From positions 2,144,442 to 2,208,441 of the forward strand of contig NW_020194619.1 of NCBI RefSeq assembly GCF_002865645.1: a stretch of 64,000 bases of DNA, given 5' to 3'. Positions 44,640 to 56,128 of this stretch are shown here, piece after piece. Origin of the DNA: Hyaloscypha bicolor E. Taxonomy: Eukaryota; Ascomycota; Leotiomycetes; Helotiales; Hyaloscyphaceae. Made by a program: the position numbers and the translations under genes. How positions within the stretch are numbered: position 1 is the first letter of the stretch; the number at the start of each line of letters is the position of its first letter. The notes beneath the pieces are model-generated. The model was given only the letters and a program-made list of their open reading frames with translations, was not told the DNA's origin and ran no database searches.

Positions 44640-47600
44640 ATGGCTGAACCACCTACTGTCCCCAACACTCCACTCTTGAACCGATATGCGAATACGAATG
44701 TACATCATGATGAGGAAGAGGGGCTTCCAAGCGGGAGATGCAATTTTACGAATTTGAACGTTGGGGGAAATGCCCCGCGCTGTGGGTGCAGGCGGTTTTG
44801 GGATAAGGCGGGGTCGCAGAGGGATGGGAGGGGGAGGTCGGGGTTTTGTATGTGTGAGCATCATGCTTGCTTTCATGATGCTGCTCCCGAAGGACAATTA
44901 CAGGTATCGGGCGATGTTACAATGACAGATAGGACACCGAGGCTGTCGACTATGCCGCGGACTCCACAAGAGGTTGGACAGGGCGATATTCAGGATCAAC
45001 GTTCAGCTCTCCAGCTCCCGCAGGAACTCAATATCCCGGATACACTTCAGTGGAGCCGGTATATACATTCTGGATCTTCCTTGGGTGGCTTACCAGCTAT
45101 CCCGTCTCAGTGCTTGTTACCATCCGACAATGGATCTATGGCTTCTGGCAGCCAGGCTGCATTGCATCGACCATTTGGAGGACTTGGACTCGGGACCTTG
45201 GATCGCATACCGGAGCATACCACCACAGCTGCAGAAAAAATTGCAGAGGTTGGTGGCAGGAAAATGCAGATCTACGAGGACGCCCATGGGAATGGATTTC
45301 TCCAGAGCCTCACTGAAGTGGCAACTCCAAGTGCGAGAGCGTCCCAGGGCCCTTACACCGATATTGATTTCGGCAAGAACGTTGAAAGCGTGAAGGATGC
45401 TCTCGACAAGCTTATGGAGGACAAGCCTCAGACTGCCGTAGCTTTGCGGCCAATCACCAAGGAAGACCTACCGTCTCAGGTACATATCAAGCAATCTGGT
45501 TCAGTCCCTGTTGAACTAGATTCCCTCACTGCGCCAAACCAGACCCAGGAAGGGTATCTGGTTCCTCGACTCAAGCATATTGTCAGCCATCTAGCAGATT
45601 ATCCAAGAAAGATTGAAAATCATGAACAACGCCTGGATCTACTGGAGAATGCATCATTCTCAAATGCTGCCATCGAGGAACTCCAGGAAACTGATGAACG
45701 CATTGATAACAGGGTCTGCGACCTCGAGGAACGAGTTGTGGAGCTAGAGAAAGGCCAAGCTGCAATTAACGACGCCAGCAGTGTCGGTAGCCGACAGGTT
45801 ATTAATACTTCTTTCAATTCTGGGGCATCAGTCACCTCATCCGCGATGATTGCAGCCGCTATTATTGATGGTTTCGACGTCTCTCGAGTCGAGGCTCTTG
45901 AGGCTCAAGTCGCCGAACTTCAAGCCTCGGCTCTGCCTTCACACTCCCGACCCTGGGAAGTGGAAGTCGTCTTCCTACCCTTTGGGACTCAACTCATGGG
46001 CACCTGGTCATCACAGCACAGCATGACTCAACGGTCCAGGTTAAACAGCACGGCGATGGATGAGTGGACCCAGACGCAACATTCGATGGCTGCAGCACAG
46101 GCGTGTCTCACTGCTCATGATCAGGCTTCTGCCTGGGAGAACTCGGCCATGAATCTCGGTGACCAGGAAGATACTACTTGGTTGATGGCTAAGGCTTGCG
46201 CTCTTCGGTCACGAGTTGATGAAAGGCTTCGCAGCAGAGGACTTGTCAAGGCGATCCAGGTTTTCGGGCCTGATGCCAGGGATGTCCAATCTGCCATGTT
46301 GACGGCGTTTGGAGATCTTCCTGATATTCTCGCCGAGGATCCTTACACTCAACGTGAGGACCAAAACGCTGGCGCGGTACCCAAGACCTTGAAGAAATAT
46401 CTTGGGCTTCACTATTCATGGATCCCACTTCGAAAGTTGCACAAGGATTCATGTCTTCGATTCTTGAACCCATCCGAGATGGTCACACCTGCTCTGTGGA
46501 CGACACCTTTCCTGACCTCAAGCGTTGTAATGAGACACAAGACGAAACCCCGTCTCTATGTCACCCACCGTGACAGCTACATCCAACACCTCGGGCATGA
46601 CAACGCTGACTGGACCTGGCAAAAGCTCCGTCAACTCCCCCGAGTCTACCCTGACCGCCCCTCCTTCTCCCACACCCCCGAGGCAGACGCCCACGAGCCC
46701 TGCTGGGAATACGACGAGCGTCTCGATCCGCCCCAAGAGAGCATCCACTCCTCCTTCTCCTCCCTCGGCATCCGCTCCCCGCCGCAAGAAGCCGAAGAAT
46801 TCGAGCCCGCTTCTCCATCTGACCATTTCTCATCTGCGCCGATCTCACCTCGAGCATCGACAACACCAACCTCCATCGCGCCGCCTACGAACCCATCATT
46901 CTCCCCACTGAAGGAGAGGAACCCTTTCCGTCCGATACACGCTCGCACGACCTCGATGCCAACGGCGACAACCATCGCCCTCAAGCTATCCAATTCGCAA
47001 ATCCAATCAAGTAAACGCCGCATCGCATCCTTCGAGCACTCGACCTCTGTCTCGCCAACCCGTCCTTCCGCCTCAACCTCCAACTTAAACCTCACTCTCA
47101 ACTCGAATCTCAAACGCCGCCGTACCCGCTCACCCTCCCGCGCAGTAGATACACCACGATGGTCCGTCGGTCCTCCCTCCCCATTCACTTTCCACGACGA
47201 GCTTGCCCAAGCTCAAGGTGGAGGTGGTGGTCAACGAGGTGACAAAAGAGAGAAAGAAAGGGGCATGACGCCCTTCGCCTACGCAACGCCGCATTCCAAC
47301 GCACCGTACATCGAGCGACCGCGCAGCGGAAGCGGGATAGGCATCTACGAAGACGAGGATAATAGTGCAGATGAGGCGCGCGAGCATGAGCACCAAGGTG
47401 GAGGGAGCACGACTGAAGAATTGACGGGCTTTGAGGAGGATGAGACGGGGTACGAGGAGCGGGCTTTGAGCGATTATGACTCTGATAATGTATCCGACGA
47501 GGGGAGTGTTGAATTGGGTATGGGCCAGCATGAGGAGTGGGAGGGTGTCCAGGATTCAAGCTTCCATTCTGGCGAGAGGCAGAGGGCGGGATTTGGGGAT

Positions 47601-47753
47601 GAGGAGGATGAGGATGGGGATGACGGTGGGACTGAGAGTACCCCGAGTGAGTATCCGTCCACGCAACCGCAGCGGCAGGTGCAGGCTGAAGCGCCGTTGT
47701 GGAGTGCCACGAAGGCGGGGTTTAGGATTCATGTTGACGAAGGGGAGGGTTGA
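44640..47753 (+). CDS. Conserved-looking fungal protein of unknown role, Cys/His N-terminus and coiled coil
   Basis: Single exon, 1037 residues from ATG 44640. The N-terminus has a compact Cys/His cluster (C34, C48, C50, C70, C72, H74, H75, C77, H79; CGCRRFW and CMCEHHACFH), which could bind zinc. A coiled coil follows at about 325-395 (LEERVVELEKGQ and similar heptads). A globular, Trp-rich region at about 450-680 is the best conserved-looking part. The C-terminal third is Ser/Pro-rich, then strongly acidic (DEDEDGDD-like, SDYDSDNVSDE). Basic KRRRTRS at about 825 may be a nuclear signal. I do not recognise a family; a nuclear scaffold or chromatin factor would fit. Confidence 0.85.
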   Translation: MAEPPTVPNTPLLNRYANTNVHHDEEEGLPSGRCNFTNLNVGGNAPRCGCRRFWDKAGSQRDGRGRSGFCMCEHHACFHDAAPEGQLQVSGDVTMTDRTPRLSTMPRTPQEVGQGDIQDQRSALQLPQELNIPDTLQWSRYIHSGSSLGGLPAIPSQCLLPSDNGSMASGSQAALHRPFGGLGLGTLDRIPEHTTTAAEKIAEVGGRKMQIYEDAHGNGFLQSLTEVATPSARASQGPYTDIDFGKNVESVKDALDKLMEDKPQTAVALRPITKEDLPSQVHIKQSGSVPVELDSLTAPNQTQEGYLVPRLKHIVSHLADYPRKIENHEQRLDLLENASFSNAAIEELQETDERIDNRVCDLEERVVELEKGQAAINDASSVGSRQVINTSFNSGASVTSSAMIAAAIIDGFDVSRVEALEAQVAELQASALPSHSRPWEVEVVFLPFGTQLMGTWSSQHSMTQRSRLNSTAMDEWTQTQHSMAAAQACLTAHDQASAWENSAMNLGDQEDTTWLMAKACALRSRVDERLRSRGLVKAIQVFGPDARDVQSAMLTAFGDLPDILAEDPYTQREDQNAGAVPKTLKKYLGLHYSWIPLRKLHKDSCLRFLNPSEMVTPALWTTPFLTSSVVMRHKTKPRLYVTHRDSYIQHLGHDNADWTWQKLRQLPRVYPDRPSFSHTPEADAHEPCWEYDERLDPPQESIHSSFSSLGIRSPPQEAEEFEPASPSDHFSSAPISPRASTTPTSIAPPTNPSFSPLKERNPFRPIHARTTSMPTATTIALKLSNSQIQSSKRRIASFEHSTSVSPTRPSASTSNLNLTLNSNLKRRRTRSPSRAVDTPRWSVGPPSPFTFHDELAQAQGGGGGQRGDKREKERGMTPFAYATPHSNAPYIERPRSGSGIGIYEDEDNSADEAREHEHQGGGSTTEELTGFEEDETGYEERALSDYDSDNVSDEGSVELGMGQHEEWEGVQDSSFHSGERQRAGFGDEEDEDGDDGGTESTPSEYPSTQPQRQVQAEAPLWSATKAGFRIHVDEGEG

Positions 47754-49239
47754 GGATACCCAGCTTTGTGGCTTAGAGCTGCAAGTGCAGACTGTATGTG
47801 TATGATTGGATGATTCTAGATTGGATGCTTGCTTGTTTTCTTTACATATACCTGTCTGTCTTTGTTTTTGGGAGTTGATATACCAGTAGCATGGCGTTTG
47901 GTCTGTTTGCTCATGGTCTGTTTCGTCTTGTCGTTTGCCCTTCCTGTCTTGTCTGTCTCTCTTTCTGGCGCATACTCTTTCTAGGGTAATATAAAGATGC
48001 ATGGGGGGAGGAGGGGGGAGACAAAATTGGCAAAACGCATAGACGGGACATCTGAGCTGGCCTGAAGTTTATCGTCGTGCACGCGAGTAAAATGCATCGA
48101 CTCCACTTCTTGTATACATAGATAGCTATCTGTGTACGATGTGAGACTGTATGGCTATCGAGATCTCAACAAAATATAAATATATAAACTTCAAAGTACC
48201 GTTGTTCTTCCGCTGTCTCTGTGATCTTGCGGTATTTGCCGTTTGCTAATCACTTTGGGGTGACGTTTCAGTTGGAAGGGTCCTAAGGATTTTTCGTGCA
48301 GGAAAAGAGGGGCAAGTGATATATAAAAAGCCGTTGGGCCTCTGAGCAAGTCGACCGGAAATCAAACAACATGAGAAGATGCGCGGTGGTCATGGCCTGG
48401 CTTCCCCTTTACGCCAAAGAGAGTAAGAGATAGATAGGGTTTCGAGACATCGTTACCAAAATCGGTCGCAGGCTCAGCCGTGATGAGTAGGTGCTTGGTG
48501 TTGACTCGACCAAGTGAGGGTTTGACAACAAGAAAGGTCAGATGAAATACGCTGTCAATCTAACCATCAATCTAACCCAAAGAATGTCTCCCGGATTCTT
48601 CTCTGTCAGAACCAAATCTCGCGAATGGCTTAAACCGCAGAAACAAATGTTTTTCCCTCGGCGCCAAACCAATCTCTAGGTGTTAAATTGGAGCATTCCA
48701 CAACTCTAAGGCAGCGGCTGCGCAATGCTTGTGGTCGGGATGCTACTGTGCTTCGCATCTTAGACGCGCGGGTGGCCTTTATATAGTGGAGAGGGAGCAG
48801 AAATTGCTGAGTTTAGAGAGGGCCAAAGGGGTGGGTTCTGACAGTGGTATAATGGTAGGCCAGTTGAGGGAGCTATTGGAGAGCGAGGGCTATTTAAGAA
48901 GCACCAAGGTGGAGAGGCGCCTCTCCAGCTAACTATAGCTGGCATGACGACCTCAAACGGTTCGGCTCGCTCCCTTTCTTGTGGAGCAGAGTACCATCTT
49001 GAATCTTGAGATAAGCTGGGGGGTCTGCTGTGAGCTGTGAACTATTGAGTGAAGGACCTTAGAATCCAGTGTTAATAGCTGGCGTTTTTGAAGTAGATTG
49101 GGATTTGACAGCAAAATAGTTCGGATGGAACGTGTTGTCAACTCATTTTTACTATTAATATAACATTTTATGAGGATTAAGAAATCTTTAACAGGAGAGA
49201 ATAAGCAAGTATGCCTCTTGCAAACTAATACAGTATTAG
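47754..49239. other. No gene seen; border of the accessory island
   Basis: Begins with the 3' UTR of the large gene. The remainder has short overlapping frames only. Tandem structure is absent until the Copia relic. Confidence 0.4.
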
Positions 49240-49387
49240 AGTGCTATAAGATGTCAGTTGGAACAGACGGGTTGATGTCAGCTCAAAGCTGGTGTTTCTC
49301 AGCAGCCTTCTTGATAAGTTCGATCCATGGGATGTAGTCTGCGTCCTCATCGAGTATGACTGGGGTGGGAGTGGCTACAGCGGTCAT
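49240..49387 (-). pseudogene. Copia-type gag N-terminus relic
   Basis: From ATG 49387 the frame reads MTAVATPTPVILDEDADYIP, then WIELIKKAAEKHQL to TGA at 49285-49283. Reading that TGA as Trp continues ADINPSVPTDIL to TAG. The pattern D-x-W/I-P-W-I-x-x-I-K...LW-x-x-I-x-P is that of fungal Ty1/Copia gag N-termini. The TGG to TGA change fits RIP. The rest of the retrotransposon is not found here. Confidence 0.6.
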
Positions 49388-49649
49388 GGTGTTGAAGTGT
49401 TTGGTGTAAGTATGGTTCTGACGCACGAGCTCGATGCTGAAGGAGAAACCGAGTTTTCAGACCATTGACAGGTATGGTACGCTGAAAGTAGGTTCTAGGG
49501 GTGGTTCTCTCGTAGAGGAATTGAGTGGTTTTCGTACGGAAACACTAGGGTGTGTACTCAGTGTGTCAAATGAGTAGAGTAGAGTAGTGGGTCCTACTCA
49601 TACTCTACTCAGCCAAAATATGTCCTACTTATACTCTACTCAAGACGTC

Positions 49650-52233
49650 CTTTTGGAACGCATAAAAGCAAACTTGCTAGAGAGCTTCCTCGAGAAACTT
49701 ATAGCATTCAGGGATTCCCTCGAATTACTGCATCAGCTACTGGATTTTATTCACCGGAATAAAGTCCTCTTAAATATCGCGGATCTGGCCGTACCGCGCG
49801 TGGTATGTGTATTATATAGACGGGTTATTAAAGAGCATATACTGTCCATAAGGCGCCTTAAAAGTCATAGTCTCCTGGTCGATCTTCTCTAAAAACCATA
49901 GGTACCCATACTGTCTTTTAAATCCCATCTGGTGCATCGCTGCTAGGTGCGCACCGAATATCCCGCCAGCAGCCAGCCGCTTCTTTTGGATGCCCGTTTC
50001 CGTAAGAGAACCAAAGACAGCGAAAAAAAACATTAATATTATCCGCGTATGCTCCCACGTCACCCACTAACGCCCACTTAAGCTATATACCATCTCAAAC
50101 CCGACATAGAACTTGTTAATATTCCACCGGTACCAAGACAGCACCGTCGCAGTCAAATGCATGACGTACGGCAGCTCATTGCCAGTGGGAGCAATTCTTT
50201 GCTGTCGCAAATTCAATATCTCAAATCGATAATCTATAGCATGAAAGAGGGCTACTAAGATTCGGTATTCTGCTCGAACCCCAAATAATTTCTGCATTAA
50301 TCCTTGGATCCCATAGTGACACCGAGCTTTAGCATAGAGATATGCCTTCATTAGGGTAATAGGATCATGACTAAGGCCAGCCCCAATATGCTGCTAGGTC
50401 TTCCGTAACTGCGGATCTAAGGCGAGTATTTCAATAGCATTATTAGTGAAAGGATATTAGTTCCCAGCCGCAAATACCTCTTTTATACTGCTACAAAACT
50501 GTTTGTATAATAGACCCCCGGAACGAAGCTGCGAATTGGCGCCTGGTTCGACTCCCATAGATATGGTATCTCTAAGCATAACAATTGGGTATAGCGTCTG
50601 ATTGCAGAGATATGACTTCTCGCTATTCCGATACCAGTTATAGTAACTCTCTAAACAATACTTCTTCCAAAGGAGTATCTCTGCAGGCAGTGAATTGCTA
50701 ATATCTTGGGTCGACAGGTAGGTCTATCTTGGACAGGTCTCTTTGCTGACGTTAAAGTAAAAGTCAGCAGACATATAAGCCTCATTAACTATATCCCCCC
50801 AATACTTCTGCAAACGAGTCATTATGCCTTCCCAGGTAGAATCTTTAGTTAACGTCTTCAGATTCTTTGCATGCAGAAAGCTGGTCACATCTTTGAATTA
50901 CTATAGACCAGGCTACTTAATGGTCTCTTGAATTGTCTCCCAAACCGCATGCAATTGGTCTGGCAGGACGAAATGCATAATGAGCTACTCACGAGATATA
51001 GCGTCCACCTTCCGGGACAGGCCTTTAATTCCACGGGCAGTCGAGTTATACTTTCCATGATAATAGCTTGAAGGGTAGTATTGACGTTAAGCGCTATTAT
51101 AATAACGGTATATATCAGGGAGGAGAACCTGATCTATCCACGTCTGGAAGTGATTATTAAGCAGGCGGCTACTCTACTGACCTTCTCGGTAGAGACGGGG
51201 GAAGAGGAGATAGAGTGAGACATCTTCAAAGCTAATTAACCAGCCTAGCATGTAGTGTGGGGTATCATAAACTAGTCTCCGGACGGATTGGAAGTGCCCG
51301 TGGCTATCAAAAAACTGGACTCGCCTGCGAGCCAAGTATAAACCGGATTGGAGGTCGGAAACCGGCATTTGCATAACATTCCACTGCATACCACCCTTTG
51401 CAATTCCTAGACTAGGACAAAATCCAGTAATGCTCTCGACATCAAACGTCACTTCGGCTATCTGACATGGTATAACCTCTTCCTGGAGACAAATATGTGC
51501 GGGGGCTTCCTTAGGACCATCCGGATAGATTCCACTAAATATCTAGCGCTTTTGTGCAACTGTAATTAATCCAGCCAGATCATTATCGTGAGGTGCAATT
51601 TGATTTGAACCCAGTATGTCGGGATACTCAGATAATACTTCATCTGCAGACTCACTAAGAAAAGTCTGCGGGATATAGTGCGTTTCATGCTCGTTATTAT
51701 GTTCTTTATTGAAATGCTTATAGCAGTTATAGCAGTATTCTTGAAACTGGATAAGTTGATTGGCTAGTCGGACGGCGAGTTTCTTGACTTCTAATTGGTC
51801 TATATTTGGTAAAGGTCATTAATGTCCGGAAATTCGGCGTCTTTTACCTCTTGAATAAGCTCTTGTACGTTCAATTTGCAAGATTCAACCTCTGATATGT
51901 CCATAGAGGCTGAACTTAGAGATGGACTCGGCAATGGAAGAAGTCCTTTAAACTTATCGTTAATTTGCAGAGGAACGAATCCATTATTATAACCTGCTGG
52001 GGACTGGAAGTCATGGGGGCTAGCGGGAGGAAAATCATTGAGCTGTATTGGGTTTTGTATATTTAGGACCGGCCTAGGAGCTGCTTGGAAGACATTCTGG
52101 AATGCTATAGCATGGTTCATGAGTGCTTTTGGCGGTATTTCTCTCTGTCCCTTACGTTTCTAGCTTGTCGCTGCTCTACTTGAGAGCTGTATTTTGGCTT
52201 GCGGCCTTGAGTAGATTGGGCAGAAGTAGACAT
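49650..52233 (-). pseudogene. Degraded repeat-encoded protein of unknown function
   Basis: From ATG 52233 (MSTSAQSTQGRKPKYSSQVE) to about 49650 the minus strand reads as one protein of roughly 850 residues, broken by a frameshift near 52130 and more than ten stops. Segments include EVTFDVESITGFCPSLGIAKG, WNVMQMPVSDLQSGLYLARR, VSLYLLFPRLYRE, KAYLYAKARCHYGIQG, ATVLSWYRWNINKFYVGFEM and KRQYGYLWFLEKID (from separate places). Most stops stand where Gln (CAA/CAG) would fit. I believe similar proteins occur in many copies in leotiomycete genomes, but no known transposase motif is visible. It may be the product of an unclassified mobile element. No terminal repeats were resolved. Confidence 0.6.
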
Positions 52234-53258
52234 CGTTTCTGTAATCTTATAGGTCTGTATTGAGTGGGTCCTTTAGAGGTTGATGTTCAACTACGTTTTG
52301 TTCCAGACAGGGGTTGCATATACTAGCCTCGAAAACGCCTAGTTTTCTATCTGAAATTCCGAAAAGGGTTAAGCTTTACGTTCGAAATTCAATACGGAAG
52401 ATTAAGCAAACTACCTCGAAATTAATGACGAAGTACCCAACTTCAAATATTTATTATAAACCAATATATAAAGATTGTAACGGCAGGAACAGAGCAATGA
52501 AACGAGGCTCAAAGATCAATGATTTCCTATGTCTTGAGAATTTAAAGCTAAGGAGGAAAGGAGTGACATGTGGCAGTGGATAAGTAGGTATGGCCAAGAC
52601 CACTGAAACGCCGAGCTTTGGAAGCGAGCTTGGTTTGAACCATAGCTTGGAACCTTAGCTGAAACCAACCCCTTTGGCTGAAACTAACCATGTGACACTA
52701 GCCGTCACAAAGATGCAATAATAAAAAGTATTTATTTGTAATTAATTGGCTTAGTAGTATCTAGAGTATTAGTTTTAATTATATAATTTGTTTGTTTAAG
52801 CTTGAGTAATTATATCCATTTTGGCTTATAATATACAAGTGAGTTATATAAAGAAATAAACGAACTTGGGGTCAAGTTTATTTTGTAATTATAAATAGAA
52901 CTCTTAGAGAGTATTATAGCAGGTTATATAAGGAACCAGATGAATATTATATTAGATTTATTTAAAGATTATAAATAAATTAATCTAAATATACTTGTTA
53001 TAAATCTAGTTTAAGAAAGGGACCTTATTGAAAGCCATGTCAATGTCAGCTTACCAATTTCTCATTTCTGTACGTCAGCTGATTTGTCATGCGTTACCTG
53101 ACAAATCACGCTACCATATATATATATGCCCCCAAGTCCTTGACTTGAAGGGCCAGCTACTATTGTCAATAAATGTCCATTCCAACAGATCTTCTCTTTA
53201 CCTTTACTAGAGAACTATTAAGATAATGTTTCTATTACAAATGCAGATTCTATTAATA
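52234..53258. other. AT-rich region, no gene
   Basis: Very AT-rich, especially 52720-53020, as left by RIP. A frame at 52314-52583 has no domain. Probably transposon debris. Confidence 0.5.
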
Positions 53259-54350
53259 CTATAGCCCTTCGTTTATACCTAAAAGATCTATCATGGCTTG
53301 ATTGGGTGTATAGTCCACTGGTCGAAGGCCATCATTATCCTTAATCTCCCTATCCGCCCCTCGTTCTAAGAGCCACTTTACCCTAGGGAACAAATCGACT
53401 TCTCGGCGAGTCTTAAAGCCGCGGACAGCCCAGTGCAAAGCAGTACCTTCATTCCCCGTTCGTCTCATCCCGTTATTATATTGACGAGTGCCTGGCTCAT
53501 ACGTCCCTAGATATACAGCTCGGGCATTAATATCCGCTCCTCTCCTAAGTATATATTCCATCTGAGTTATACACTCTGTATCATCCGAAATACTAGTTGC
53601 CTCATGTAGTAGATTACTACGTGAGATATCTGCACCGTGGTCGAGTAAGGTTCTGATTGATATACAGCTTTGGCAAAATTGGAGAGGGACCATTTCGAAG
53701 TCGTCAAGGCCGTTGGGGTCTGCCCCTTTTGAGAGCAAGTACTTGAGTAGAGTTGCGTTTTCAACTATGGAACTATCTCCTATTAGTATATAATATTGAA
53801 GGCTCTGCTAGGAAGGTTATTACTGGAGTATGTCTGGATAGAGCTTAAGGTCCAACCCATGATCAAAGAGAGTATTAAAGACCGAAATTGCGATACTCGG
53901 ATCCTTGTGCTGGGTTGCTAAATCTGGTGAGTTGCTCATGTCTGCTCCATGGTCTAGCAAGTAGGCAACAATGTCGACATATCCTCTTGATATTGCGATT
54001 ATCAGATTAAGTCCAAGGTGTTGTTGAAAGCCAAAGTCATTGTCATCAGCATCCCTTTCAGTATCCTCAAATTCGGCAAACAGGGCTTGTACTCGATCTA
54101 AATCTCCAGAACGACATGCTTCAGTCAGGTCTTTCGCCGGGGTACGATACCCGCGCGATAAGCCTGGTATGACAGGAGCAGAGCCCGGAAGAGGTGGCGG
54201 TGGGGGTACTAGCCTGGTTTGAGGGGCAGTCCCTGGCGGTGGGGGTACTGGGATCTTCCCAGAATAAGGCGGCGGCGGTGGCGGAGGGCCTCCCACTGTA
54301 GTTTGAGGGGCTAGTAGTGCCTGGGGTTCAGAAGAATTGGTCTTTGACAT
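53259..54350 (-). CDS. Ankyrin-repeat protein with proline-rich N-terminus
   Basis: Two exons (54350-53824, 53772-53259; 51-base intron) give 346 residues. Residues about 20-70 are runs of proline (PPPPPPPYSG, VPPPPPLPG), possible SH3/WW or profilin ligands. From about 75 on there are four or five ankyrin-type repeats, the clearest being YVDIVAYLLDHGADM, MEYILRRGADINARA and VKWLLERGADREIKD. A cytosolic interaction protein is likely. The gene lies between transposon relics and shares strand and spacing with the secreted protein upstream. No transmembrane or signal segment. Confidence 0.82.
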
Positions 54351-54573
54351 AATTAAGTACTTGTGTAATTTTGTCTGTTTAGATATAGGAGGAGAAGTTG
54401 GCAGGTGCAAGGAGAACGGTTATAAAGACCAGGCTAGCTGAGTTATGAAATTGTCGACGCGCGCGCTTAGCTAAGATCTAAAAATAACCCTCTACTATAT
54501 CTCAAAGCATACTCGGCCTTCCCTTGCGTAATGACGTGTTCCCCTATAAGATCGTATTCATGCCATACTTAGA

Positions 54574-55539
54574 CTAGGCGTGTCTCGAGATATCTGATAT
54601 TCTCAATGAAAAGCCGAACTTCCCCTCCATTGTCTTTACTACGACCATATTCGAAAAGAATCTTCCCAGCAACGCCTTTTTTCTTAGCATCTGGCTGTCC
54701 GGAAGTATATTGGGAGTCTTCTTATTTTGCTTCGTATTGTCTTTATTGAGTGCGTAATAAGAAATTTCGTGGATAGTATTGATTCCGGGCCAGATTGCAC
54801 GAATTTTTGCATAGATATCCGAATACGCCGTGTCATATTCTCGCTCGCCAATGCGAAATCCAATGTCTGAAGCAGGTCTAGTATCAACTGGAGCTTTATT
54901 TTTGGGGTCCGATTCGACAGGTGCCTCTCGGGACCTAACTGGGTTCATGATAAATACTTGGGGGAAAGGATCTCTCTGCTGTCCTGCAGCCGGTGGCGCT
55001 GGCGAACCCGTAAGATCATTGAAATGGTTTTTGATCGGCTCAAATGACTTTGAGCCATGGTCCAGTAGGTTTGCTGCATATTTGTCTGCAATGCTAGGGT
55101 CCATTGCAATATCTTCGAAGAAATGAGCTGCGTAGACCCCACGTGGCCCGACAATGACGACTGCGGTACAGCCAGTCATGAACTTGAGACCGGTTTTGAA
55201 GGAGCTAGCCCAATTGCCATTCCCTCTCACGAAGGGGCGCCATAGCGAGGTGCTGCCCTGCGACTTAGAACGATCATCGTAGATCTTATCGCCTGCTGAA
55301 AGTTTATCCACGGCCGCGATAACATAGGCCTCGATACCGTTTTGCTCGACCTTAGGGAGCTCTGCCCGGGTGTGGAGAATAGTCCCTTCGACAGGGGATT
55401 CTTCTCTTTGAAACCGAGAGATAAGATCTCTTTTAATACTAGCGCAGTTCGAGGCCGAACATTTTGGCCTACCAGCCTCGATAGCTGATGCCACCAGTAA
55501 GGAGGCAAGGAACCCTTTCAGGAAAGTAATTGGCCGCAT
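54574..55539 (-). CDS. Secreted protein of unknown family
   Basis: Single exon, 321 residues. Signal peptide at 1-22 (FLKGFLASLLVASAIEAG). The early mature part has two close Cys (PKCSASNCAS) and a third at about 121 (TGCTAVVIVGPRGVYAAHF). That last stretch, a short hydrophobic strand followed by AHFFED, is the best conserved-looking core; similar cores occur in fungal secreted proteins without assigned function (from memory, unverified). The C-terminal half is basic and polar. No glycosidase or protease motif seen. Location among repeats makes it an effector candidate. Confidence 0.75.
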   Translation of the reverse strand: MRPITFLKGFLASLLVASAIEAGRPKCSASNCASIKRDLISRFQREESPVEGTILHTRAELPKVEQNGIEAYVIAAVDKLSAGDKIYDDRSKSQGSTSLWRPFVRGNGNWASSFKTGLKFMTGCTAVVIVGPRGVYAAHFFEDIAMDPSIADKYAANLLDHGSKSFEPIKNHFNDLTGSPAPPAAGQQRDPFPQVFIMNPVRSREAPVESDPKNKAPVDTRPASDIGFRIGEREYDTAYSDIYAKIRAIWPGINTIHEISYYALNKDNTKQNKKTPNILPDSQMLRKKALLGRFFSNMVVVKTMEGKFGFSLRISDISRHA

Positions 55540-55738
55540 ATTTGTATATATATAGATAATGAACCAATTGTGGGCGATATTTGCATAGAAGATAGAGAGT
55601 AAAACTTGGCAAATGTTGCTTTGCTTTTCGATGATTGTAGGGGAAGTAGAAAGGAGAAACTTGATGAAATTAACGGGAACTCAGTACTCTTTCTATTAGT
55701 TTATATATTTAATATAAATGAAGAGCTATTTTGATACC

Positions 55739-55930
55739 AACTATAGGATTGAGCAAAGCGTCCAGCTGGATGGTAATTATAGACCTCTAACTGTAGGATT
55801 GGGCATAGCTTCTTAATACAGGGAGTAGACTTGGCCTTCAACTGTAGGATTGCAACTAGCCTTCCAACACAAGGGGTAGACTTGGCCTTCCAAGTGTAGG
55901 ATCGCAACTGGCCTTCTAATAAAAGGATTG
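55739..55930. repeat. Degenerate 51-base tandem repeat, about 3.8 copies
   Basis: Units begin with AACTGTAGGATTG or close variants at 55739, 55789, 55840 and 55892, spaced 50, 51 and 52 bases. The rest of the unit includes GTAGACTTGGCCTTC. It lies upstream of the secreted protein gene (about 200 bases before its ATG). Confidence 0.85.
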
Positions 55931-56128
55931 TGCTTAATATGAAGGGATCTTACCGCCTGGTCCCTAAGACCCTATGAGATGCAAGTAATAAACATGTAGC
56001 CAAAACACAAGGAGCAAAATAGTCACAATTTAAAAAGGTTAAGAAAACATAGAACGTGAATCAGAAAAGAGGTGTATGCAGATTAGAACTCAAAATACGA
56101 GCAAAGGAAGTAGTAGGATTGTCGTTTA

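Noticed and set aside
49558..49640. Repeated TACTCATACTCTACTC words as possible CRISPR or telomere-like array
   Set aside because: Only a few irregular copies without spacers; simple-sequence flank of a repeat element.
50535..50560. tRNA-like T-arm sequence CTGGTTCGACTCCCA
   Set aside because: No acceptor, D or anticodon arms at the right distance; on the minus strand it reads as part of the repeat-encoded protein.
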